Below are positions 11,701 through 23,700 of a DNA stretch of 64,000 bases, piece by piece. The translations under genes were made by a program, and so were the position numbers. The notes beneath the pieces are model-generated. The model saw only the letters and a list, made by a program, of their open reading frames with translations, was not told the DNA's origin and did no database searches. Position 1 is the first letter of the stretch; every line of letters starts with the position of its first letter. The stretch is from Motacilla alba alba (Eukaryota; Chordata; Aves; Passeriformes; Motacillidae), in contig NC_052027.1 of assembly GCF_015832195.1 (NCBI RefSeq), forward strand, positions 62,001 to 126,000, in the 5' to 3' direction.

Positions 11701-14700
11701 TGTTTCCTGGTTTGCATTTTCCTTATAACAATGGACCACAATTGTTAGAAACAAAGATGCCCAGATTTATGCTTCCTAAGCATTTGTAGATATAACTATG
11801 AATATGATAAAGATCGATATGTGCTGGTACTCCAGCCTTCAGAGCAGTTTGGAATTCAACCCTGCACTGGACATTCCAGTGTTCATGACTGCAAAATAAA
11901 TCTTAAGACAAAAAAAACCAACAAAATAATCTTAGTGCTCAAGCCTCTAACTTAAGATTAAGCCTCATTGATTAAACTCTGCTTTCAGAATTATTGTATG
12001 TGGCACATTCTCAAAACCAAAAATTAACTGCCTAATTTAGGAACCACTGCTACATGTTAGACAAAACAGAATTCCATCTTTCTAATTATTTACACTTCCA
12101 GTGAATGATTTGCTGAGCCTTTTTTACAACTCTGAATTTCTTGGATGATGTTCAAAGTTCTGCTGGACCAATCAAGTCATTACTTTCCTAATAAAATGTT
12201 TTAGTGAATGCAATGTGCTGGCTAAGCAAAGAGCTAGCTTGCTATTAGGCCCTCTGAAGCTCTTATAACAGCTTAAGGACACACTGTTACAAAAGAATAG
12301 CCTGCCCTCACACTAGGCTGATTTTTTTTCCTCATTTCTTTATTCATTGTTGTGTTCATCAGCAGTGGGAAAATAACTATGTATTGGCCGGAGAGCTTCC
12401 ACAGTGGGAATGCTGAGCCAAAATAGCTTTCAGATAATCTGTATATCTCTTAAAAGGAGAAGGAAGCCATAGCAGCACATCTGGACCAGGACAATTCCCT
12501 GGTAAAAAGCTGCACTGATACAGTATTCTCAGTGCATACTGTACAGTCTGCTGGTTCTGAAATTCATTTGCAGTGTTTTGGATGAATGTGTCTATTTGGC
12601 TGCATGTGAGTGTGTGCTGAGGTCAGGGTTCCTGACCTAGATTGTACCCTGTATGGCAGGATAAGGGACTAATTGTGGCTGCTGCAATGCTGTTCATCTA
12701 GCATTGTTTCTGCTGAGTCCAGTAGTGAGAAATGTGAGATCACTGCTCCATGCAGATCAGGGGTCATTCAGTCTGCTGCAGGAGATGTGCCACTTTTTAA
12801 TTCAGGAGTGCCAGTTACATCATTCGGAGATGGGCTGCTGACTGTGATACAGATACCCCCAAGAACCTCCATGAGTCAGACTCGGTTCATAGGGTGCTGT
12901 ATAGCACCTTGTCTGCACTTGGCTTTAATATGGAGGCTGTCTTTTCCCCCTTTGAACTCTTCACCCTCCCCTCATGTATAATGCCTGCATGTCCAAAGGA
13001 GCTTTGGATTCTGCAATATGCAGAATCAATTAAATCCACCTTCATTCTAGAAGTGAGAGTGGTTGTAAAATCCTGCCCCATTTTATGCAATTAGTGTAGA
13101 CTTAAATAATTTGGGCTGCAACAAGATTTCCTGTTATCCTCCCTAGCCGCCTTATCAAGTGTCAAATATGATGACTTCCCATTAGTATCAGTCCATTAAA
13201 ACACCAGCTTGACTAGGGAAGCAATTGCCATTCTAGATACACATGTTAAATTATTTTGTATGCATGTATGTTGATATATGTATGTATTTTGCTGAAAAGC
13301 ATAAAAGTCTGGATGCCAGGTGGGTGTTGTGGTGTGAACAAGGTAAAAACACACTGTGTGCAGACATGATTTCTGTAGCTGAAGTGCCGGTATCCCCATA
13401 TGAAGACAAAGGCAGAAAAATAGCTGCAGTTTTCCACTAATGCATCTGCTCTGTACACTCACTCCCTTTTCTTTTCTTTTTTTTTTTTTTCAGTGTTATT
13501 CCCTAATGGAAACTCACACATCTATTTTAAAATTTGTAGAAATATCCCAGGGCGATTTATTCACCCGTCAGACCACTCCCTTTTCTCTAATACAAACTAG
13601 AGATATATGCAGAAAAGCTGATTCAGCCATGACAGCAGTAGAGGTCAGACCTCTGCTTCATATAAATTTACATAGCTTTTCTCTGGCAAGAACAGCAGAT
13701 GATTAACGTCTTCAAAGCATTGCATTGCATCCTTTTGAGTTAAGATTTCTTTACGTTGTTAACAACAACATAAAGCTAATTCAAAATTTGGGAAGCAGTT
13801 CTGCTCTAGTTTGCTTAGTATGACCTTTGTTCCTCCCAGTGAGACAATGTAATAAAGAGCAAATTGAGACTTTGTTTTCAAGACCTGGAGTCAAGGTCAC
13901 CCGTAACCCTTAGACTGCAGACATCAGAGCTTTTCTAATTCAGCCACAATCTAGCAATCTGTTCCTTCTAGTACAATGTGCGCTTTTTGTTCACAAAAAT
14001 GCTATTTGTTTCAGATATTTCTCTTGGCCTATTAAAGAGTGGCTTTGCTCTACAATCACCATTTTCTACTAGAACGTCACAGTTTCAAGCTCAAATGCAG
14101 GCCTGATGCTAGAAACACAATGCTGTGAGCCAGTGAGAAGGAACCTCAATCCCCACCTGCAGACAAACTGCTGGTCAAACCATAGGACTAAAAATTACTA
14201 TTGGCAAAGACAGCATTAATGGTGGTGTACTCCCTTCTCATTCTGTTCTCCTGCCATTGTGGTCAATATGCAAAGACTAGGATTTTCATTATGACTAGAC
14301 TAGAATTGTCTATCCTAGTGCTTTAGAAGATGAAAAATAAGAAACCCAAGCAAATCTGGCAACTGATCAGCATTTCTTGGACAATTCTTAAAGGCCTTTC
14401 AAATAGAGCTGTCTGTTTAGCTACACCTGTAAGTCAAAATCCCAACTTTCTTTTCTTTCATGTACTCAGCTTTCTAATATTCATAGTTGCTTTCAACCCA
14501 TTGCAGATGGCAGAACCATTAGCTTTTTACAGTAAAGGTAGAAAATAACTTCAGTCCTATCATTTTCTGACTATCTCTACTAGACTGGTTGTAATAGTCC
14601 CCAGTTCCCAGGGATTCATTCATCTCTATTGGATGAACTGATCTAATTTGGCCTGTTCTATTATATACAGAAAAAAAGAAACAGACATTCTGATTCCAGA

Positions 14701-17700
14701 ATGAATTATTGCACTCCAAGTTATTTTCAAGTAGAAGTTGAAGAAAAGGAGTCACCCAACATAACATATACTTACATGTATGTATATATGTACAGAGAGG
14801 CAGTTTTTTTCTCCAGTAACCTACCTGCCTAATAAGTCATTTAGCTGACAAGAGGTTGGTTTTCCTTCCTTTCACTAGGGTCCTGCAAGGTTAAATGTTC
14901 TCATTTAACTAATTTAGCTAATAAGGCTAACACGTATACAGGATTGCTACAGTTGAAATTTGCAGGTGGACTCCAAAGCACATTCCACCCCCATTGTTGG
15001 AGAGAAACGATACACAAACTCACTGTTTCTGCATCTGTTCATAAAATCCTGGAAGCTAAACCCAAAATTAACTCTTGTCCAATTAACTACACCTCTTGCC
15101 CTTTTATTAGAATATCACATTTCATATAGATGTTGAATCTTGTACAGAACTTTCTTGATAAGTGCTCTACAAAAAACCTCTGGTTGCAGTCATTGCTGAC
15201 TTCTTTGAAAGAGTACCTGGAAATAACTACCTGCTACCAAAGTATCAAGGTTGCTGATCCTAGGTAAATTGGGCTACTTTTCTGTAGCCTAGAGCCACAC
15301 ACCTGACTTTTTTTAGCCCAAAACCTCACACCCTGTTTCCTGCTAGTGTCAGCCAGCACTCCCAACATCAGTAAAGCATCTCATATCCCAGCATCCTGCA
15401 GGGAGGCTCATCACCTCAAAGAGGGCGTCAGATTCTCTTCCAAGAGCCAATCGTGTGCCAGTTAGGCAGAACTCCATATAAACCATAGGATATTGTTGAA
15501 ACCCTGCATTCCTCCTGGTCTCATACCCTTATAACAAACTCCAGGCTACAGTCCCCATTTACAGCAGAGAACAAAATTCTTCAGAGGCATCTCTGGAGGG
15601 AAAAGATGTAACTGGTGTGTATTAGTGATGTTCACAAACAAAAGAAAAAAACCCCAAGCCAACAACCTTTGTGGCTGTGGGGTTTGATCCTCTTTTTTTC
15701 ACTTCATTATTTGTAGGGTTTATATCAAGGATGTTAAGGATACGGCCATTTGATGGCTATGAAGGGCTTATTTATGGATGCCCAAAATGTAATTAAAAGG
15801 TTTATTTTTCAGAAATGTATTGTCGTAGCTGAGTTGCTAACCTTCTGTGTCACTAGGCAGCTTGGGTTATGCATTCCTATGCTCATGCAGGTACAGGCAT
15901 AAGACTGGTGTGAGATCTGTAGGCTCATCCAACCCTGGATGAGATTGAGCTTTGTAGCTATCACACCAGAGCCCTGAACTGAACAACTTCTGTTCATGAA
16001 GCTGTTTTAAGAAAGTTTTAATCCATCAGGGAATTATATAGACTCAGTGTTTAGTACCTCCTGTACTTATACATTGGGCTTTTGGGAGAAACTTGGAGAC
16101 ATTCAGGTGCCATGACTGATTACAGTTAGTGAGACTAGAAATGCACTTTGCGTTTGATTAATGGCCTCACAGACACTCAGCATATTCAACAGTGACATAA
16201 TTATTTTTAATGGATGTTTATAGTGATTACTGTTATGCTGCAGGGTTTTTGTTAATCATTAGAAAGCTGGCTATCCAGGCAACTGGAATTTAATTATTTG
16301 TCTGAGAATTCATTATAATCAAGGGGACAGACAATTAATAACTAATTAAATCTAGTGAGATGCTGTGGGAAAGGAGTGTTAATCCTGTTGCTTGTTGTGG
16401 TGGAAAGTGGACAGATACAGAGCTGTTTGATGTTAATTTGGAAAAGATGACATCTTTGTAATGTAATGGATTACTTAAGCACATCACTAGTGAACTACAA
16501 GCTATTCACTTGTCCAGGCACAATAAGCTGAGAGAACCCTCTAGATTCTTTCCCTTTTCCTGGTCTGGTTTAATTATGATGACTGAGGACTTTGAAAGGT
16601 TGCAGATTCCTTTGAGTTAGTAAAAGCATCCAGAAGAGAGATTGATTGGTTTAGTTGCTTGAAAAACTTCTGGATTATACACTGGCTGAAACATGAACTT
16701 AGATAGGCCAAGTCGCATCAGAAAAAATTGGAAATTTAATAGCACAACATAGGGATTATTTATGGTACTGGGGCAGGACATGTTGCAGAAATTAGACCCA
16801 GATAATTAGGAACCATAGTAATACTTTTTCAGAAATCTTTATGGTATTGTTTTGTCCAGGGTATAGTTAAACAATAAGAAAACTGTCATCATGATCTTTT
16901 TTTTTACCTCGTTCTAGTGGCTTTTCAGAAAACAAATGTTTCAGCTGTTATAGTTGCTAAAAAACCCCAACATTGTCTTTGTGTGACTCTTGGCTATTAT
17001 CAATTAGATAATCCAGTCATCCCAGTTCATAGAGAGCCAGTGTGGACATTGCAGTTGACAGTAACAACAGAAAAGCCAGGAATTAATCAGAGGTAATGAA
17101 AACCTGATCTTGCCGGGAGTCACTCCCTGTTCTCGAGAGAGGAATTTTGAAGTTCTTTAACTAGATTCTCTCCTATTCTGTAAGACCAGAATCTTTCAGC
17201 AGGATCACAGTCATACCAACCAGATCTCACCCTGCTGAAGTCAGTACAGCAACCTTGATTTAATCAGTCCAAAGTGGACAATCCAACATAAAGTATAGAT
17301 TCACAGTGAAGCATACTCTGATGTGTTGCTCATACCTGGACATTCACAAGTTTTATGGAAGTCTGTTCTTTTTAGACTCCTCAATAATTCTATCTACTTA
17401 AAAAAAAATTAACTAGACAGAAGCCAGAGTCGTGAGAAATGCCGTGATAAATCCCACTATGGCCCAGGGAAGTTCATAAGATTGTCCCTAAAAGTTCAGG
17501 GGACAGAATTTCATTTCTTGGCAACTCAAACTTGGGAAAGTATTTTGCTATGTGCTCTGAAATAGGTGCCCTATTATGTACTAGAGTGAGCTGTATTTTA
17601 ATATAGAGAAAATTGCCCCTGTGCCTACATAATTTATAAACCACTTCATGATGAAAACCATTGCTAAGATGAGGAAGAAAGACTCAGGTTTCATAGGGAA

Positions 17701-20700
17701 AATTATTTGTTCCATACTTTAAATTTTAAGTTCACAAGTGTAGCTAGTGCAATTTCTAGCACAAGGCATGTAGTTGTTAATATTTTTTCCTGTCAAGATG
17801 TTGGATCCAATGAGGTGAGAATCTCACCCTTCATTTTCAAAAATTATGTTCCAGGTTAAAAAACACTGTAAAAATGAGACAAACCAGACCCAGGAAAGCA
17901 GGGGGAAAAGGAAATAAAAAGATACAATATCATTGCATGCATAAGGGTCTTATAGCTTGATCTGGTGAAATGTTCCATTTTAGGTTGATAGCATTGTGGA
18001 ATTCAGCTGAAACAGTGTATGAACTAATGGATGAAAGAAAACATTCTATGATCTCCTTGCTGTACTGAACACTATTGCTGTTGATAGCATATCTTTTAAT
18101 TCTTAGAAAGCATAGTTTAGGAGTTAAGAAATTGTAATAATATTTTCAGAAAAGATATTTTAAGTCAGTTTGCCTCATTTCAATGCTGTTGTTCACAGGA
18201 TTTCTATGAAGGTATCTTGAAAGTGCTCAGAGATGATGATGATGAAAATGAAAAAGAGGAAGTTACACTCAAGCAAGGTTTAAGTGAACTCCCTGAAATT
18301 TATGAATTACACCAAGACATCCTGGAAGAACTGGAAGAGAGAGTCCTCAAATGGCAAGTACAGAATGGCATAGTTTGATGGCCTTAACATACCCTCAACA
18401 GCAGGTGGGTGAACTCATTGATGTTCCCTTGACCATCCCAGCAGAAATGAAAATAATAGAATCTGAAGCACTTTGGCAGATTTTGCTTACAGACAGGAAG
18501 GAAGTAAATGTAGAGGCTGTCAGGCTAAGAAATCAAGTACTGAAATATGTGTGCAGTGAACAGCCCATGACTTTGAAATGGCCCCATCAGTCAGTGTGAG
18601 AACAGCCAGCTTCATATGTATTATCTCCTGCCACTTCTCAGACATCACCAAGTGGCTTCACACCCATGGCCTGAAGGTTACAGACTCATGCTGTGGAAAG
18701 CAGGAACAACTTACATCAGAACTGATCCTAAAGATCATCTGCTTAAAGAAATCTACATAGCAGTTGTGTAGGTCTCAGTTAAGGGACAGCCCCTTGCTCC
18801 TAGCACCAAGGCCGAGATCTGCTGCCCTAGGCTTCCAAGCCAAATGGACTCTGGCAGCCTGTTAATGAGACTCCATCAAACATCCCTACAGGAAAAAGTC
18901 TTTCCATGAGAGAATAAGACCATGAATAGGACAGACAATGCTGCAAAATTCATTCAGCTGAGGAGGTCCCTGACTTAAGCCAGGCTGCCAGGTTCTGTTG
19001 AATGATGGACCATGATACCCCACACCTCCAACTTGCCCAACTCCAGGAGGCACTGGTCACTGAGAGTGGATGATCCTATTTCTGCACAGCCACTGAGCAA
19101 TTAAGGAAATCAGTTAAACTAGTAGAATTTTTCAGTAACAATCCTAAATGTAGGGCACAGGCCTCATTGCAGTCCTGCTCTTCCCAATCAAAGCATACAA
19201 CAAGGAAAGGAGAGGCTAAAGGGAACTGTATTTTGGTTTGTGCCCGCCAAGGGACTGTTGAGAGAAAGACTTAAAAAGTGTCACCGAGTCACCGATGATT
19301 TATGATTTATACACTTAGAACGCATACAGACACAGTGTTTCTGGGATCTAAAATATCTTGGGTACTAAAGAAGCCACAACCCTACTCTAACAGCATGCTG
19401 CCAATTCCCTAAGACAAAAGGAATGCAACCATAAATACCCTGAGAGTTCTGTCCAGAACTGCTCTGTGGCTGGGGGATAATGCTGCCAGCACAACAGATA
19501 TACATATGTTATATGCCTGCACTCAAATAGGTTCCTAGGTCATTACGACACCTGAAGTTTCCAGTAAGCCCTTCCCTGTGCCTGCACTCCCTGAGACACT
19601 CTGTTGCTCTGGACATCCCCAGGAACTCATGTACCTCTTTTAAGTATGATTCCTCTTTTGTGAACTCAGATTTTGTTCTGCTTTGTCCTTGTACATGCTT
19701 TATAAATATTTCAACACTGTGCACCTGAATACTGAGACAGATGACAGTGAGGCAGTGCTGAGAAGCAGGCAGTGAAGGAGAGCTGAAGATCTGATATTAC
19801 AACAAATGTTATATTCTCCCCCACAAACAATGCTCAAAGCACTGCAGCAATTGGAAGGTCTATTTACAGGAGCAGGAGCCATGCATGTCCTGAAAGGAAG
19901 CCTCAGAGGCTTCCTTTCAAGACATGCTATAGCAGAGGCACAGCCTCTGCTGTATGTGCTATAGCAGAGGCACAGCCAAAGGACCAGCCCCCATGGTGCC
20001 CATGCTACAGCAGCCTGTGGTGTTGTCAATCTGTCCTGAAGCACTCCTCCTTTCCTCCTGTTCAGCCTAGGCTTTAAGTGCACAGTGTATAGAGCCCCTG
20101 TGGGTCCAATACAATAAGCAAGAAGTGTGGCTCTACTTCTTTACTTTTATTTATTTGTTTATTTGCTGCTTCTTTTCTTTCTGTGGACTTAGGGATGAAC
20201 ACCAGAAAGTTGCTGATGTTTTTCTCTCCAGAAAATCAAGGCTGCATCACCACACATCATACATTATGCAGTTTGACAGGAATTTGGCTTTGCTAGATGA
20301 AATGTGCGTTAAATATTCCCAACTGGCTACCATGATTCAGGAGTTTGAGGTAAGGCTCACATGGTTTTTTACATGCACTAATGCATGGATTTGCAATGGG
20401 GATTACTCAAGGATTTATTTTTTTCTGGAAGTCCACCAGTGTTCACACATGGGGTAGAATGGAAGAATAGTCTTTTTTCACAGACCTGGTGCTAAAACTG
20501 AAGTGAGAAGTTCACTTGTACACGATGTGTTTGTTTCTGTCTCTGTTGCCCACACGCTCCTGTGTGTGCATACAGAATTTATGTTGGTGAATCTACAGAT
20601 CCATGAGTATATTTTGCTGAAACATATTGGAGTGATTTCTCAGTCACTAATTAACTTATCAAGCTCTTGAGGATGTGTTAGAGTTAATAACTAGGATTAA

Positions 20701-23700
20701 AACTAAGATGACAATTTGCTGCTGAGCTTGCATTCCCCCTGATGTCTGTGTTTCTTCCCTTCTGCTGAGGACAGCAAAGCTCCAGTGACAGCCCTTACAG
20801 TGTGAAACACCAGCTTCTGAAAGTGGTACACCGTGTCTTCCAGTATCGTGTGATGCTCACAGGTCAGTAAAATCACTCTCAAAAGAACCCAAGAGAAACA
20901 CTGCCCTGATGTTCTGTGCCTCCACTGTGCTACATATGGATGCCATAACAGCTAAAATAGGGCTAAAGCAGTATGGGATTTCCTGGGAACTTCAATATGC
21001 TTAGTTCAGGATTCAGGGAAGTGTCAGGCAACCTGGGAAGATGCAGGCACTTCTACAGGACAGCCATGTTGAAAGGTCACAAAAAAGCATAGTCAGATGC
21101 TTTTAGCCATTCCTTCTTGGCATTCTCCTTCTGTGAATCAGGAGAGGCAGAGTTCAGCCTCACTACCAACAAACAGGTTTGATTTCTTATTATGTCGAGG
21201 GTAGTTGTCAGAGACACTAGAAGACAGGCGACCTTGCCAAGGAGTCTCCTGCACTTCATCCTCTATGACAGTGGCAAGCACCATCTTCTTATCAACAAAG
21301 CGGTTGTACCCAGCACTGCACCATAAGTCCTATGCACAGTATACCGAAAGCTAGTGATTAGTAAAAAAAAAACCAAAAAACCAGTCCAATTTTGCTGCAT
21401 TATAGGAGGCAGAGATATAAATTCACATTAACAATACACTTACAGATTTTACATTTACAGTTATACCTTCCCTTTACATTCAGGATCATATGTATAACTA
21501 CTACCTGAGTCTCTCCAAGGGGGGTTATGTTCCTTCTCTGTAAGCCACCCCAAATCTAGTAAGTCTGAGCCTGTTAGGAGAGTAGGCTTTCTGAAGCAGA
21601 ATGTGGCCCCTAGAAAGATTTGCGAAGTTTAGAACTGGCTAGGGAAGGAAATGGTGAAATGTAACAATGAAACTCAGTGTTGTCACGTAATTTAGTCAGA
21701 ACACAGAAGAGCAAGGTTCCATTGACATAAAGATAGAGAAATATTTTGGAAGTATGCATATGTGTGGGTGGACAAGGCTGCAGATAAGTTATGCATGCGA
21801 CAGTAAAAGGAAGCCATAAACCCTGCCCATACAGCCAATGAAGGGCACAGTGTACTAGAAGGGGCTTCTACAAAAACAGCAGAACAAAGTGACCATATGA
21901 AAACTTTAAAGTAGCCCTTCTATCCTCTGTTTTCCCATTTCTGTGGTCCACAAGATAAATTGCAAACATGCAGCATGGTATTTTGTGAGAAAGCTGGAAG
22001 GGCTTCAGTGAAGCTCCAGTGATTGGATTCTATCTATGCTTGAAACAACTTGAGCTCCTCCTTGTCCCATGTACTGACACTAACTGGCAAAATGAAAGCT
22101 TTTGTGTATACTGAGATGAAGTCTACTGGATTAAGATACTACACAAACTAGTTTTACTACTTTAGTTCTTCACCTCAAGAAACCAAGCCCCTCTTTGACT
22201 GCTAGGACAGAATGAATCTGGAACAGTGCAGTCCTTTAGATTCTCAGGTGTACTTGTGCGATAACTGGCTGCTTCTACCAGATAAGGAAGGGTATTTATG
22301 AGGATATTTGTTACCACTTCTGGCACCACAACTGAAAGGATTTGTCCACTCAGTCTATAGCTGAGGACAGAGCTTACAGTGGTGAAAAGGAACACAAAAT
22401 ATTGCCTGATGACATCCTACGACCCCTTCCTGCCTGCCCCTGAGTACAGGCAGATGCTTTCCAGAATGCAGGTAAAAGCCAGGTGAAGTTCAGGATGCCA
22501 GGGAAGGCATAGCACTAGAAAGAGAAATGTGTAGGGATAAGACATTCAAGGGAACAGACATCCATGCCCAGCACCATTCTCAGCACAGAGGTCTAGTTCT
22601 TTGATGCAGAATTTAGGAATCTGGACTAATTAGCAAGATAAGAATGAAGTATTTCCAGGCTAGGGTCTTTAAACTGTAGCACTTACATACTACAGCCTTT
22701 AAAAGCATAAAGACCCAGACACAGAATAAGCAGGAGGTCCAAGAAAAGTAGTCCAAAATAACACTGGTTAAAGGTTTGTATATAATGCAAATATAATTGC
22801 TGTCACACTAAGCACTATTGTATCTATCTTACAGAACCTCTTTTCAGATTATGATTGAGTTCAGTAGTAATTATTTGAACCCTGCTTGTACAGAACTAGT
22901 GTCTCCTTCCTGTGCCCATAAAAAGCACATGATTCATTTAGTCTAACTGCAAGCATAGCCAACAGCATTCATTCAGATGGGAAATCAGAATTAATTAGAA
23001 TAAGAGTTATTTGTAAAGTGGTGCTACTCAACAATTCTCTTGAGAAATGTTTTTGACACAGTTTATTTATACCTGCCAAGTTATGTGAGCCCAAATCGGT
23101 ATCAATGCTCTTGCATTGATTCTCTAAGTAAAATGCCATCAAAGATGAATTTTGCTTTGGAAAGAGGCTATATATACACTTAATGATTTGGGAATAAAGC
23201 ACTGTGGGACATTACTGTGGATGCCCCATTCCTGGAAGCATTCAAGGCCCAGGTTGGATGGGGCTTGGGGTAACCTGGTCTGCTGGAAGGTGTTCCTGCC
23301 CATGGCAGAGGGATTAGAACAAGGTGATACTTCATGTCCCTTCCAACCCCAAACAGTGTCTGATTTTGTGATTAGGATTTAATGTTTTAGCTAACACTAC
23401 AAATTATGTTGATCTGAATTCTGATTGTTGGATGCCTGTGTTTGTTTGATCATTTACTACAGATTACTTGAATAATCTTTGTCCAGATTCTACAGAGTAT
23501 GAAGCCACACAAGGTAAAATGAAATTGGTAGAAGAAAACTTCTGTTTTGCTAACATTGCTTCTAAAGAGGTGCAAGATTTCTATACTGGTAGTATATATA
23601 AGATGATTCTTTTCAAGATTTTACGTTAATGGGTTAGATGTAAGATCTATAAGAATTGATTACTAATTTAGACAAATTATTTAGGACAAGAATGGTATAT

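Larger units (their letters stand above)
5913..18198 (+). other. FGD5 intron, 12.3 kb, largest in the window
   Basis: A phase-0 intron. It contains a CpG-bearing GC-rich patch (about 6530-6990), a long CR1 LINE fragment (about 7705-8574), a very short CR1-like piece (9736-9773) and a strong acceptor-like tract at about 13466-13493. The rest is AT-rich and featureless by eye. Confidence 0.75.
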
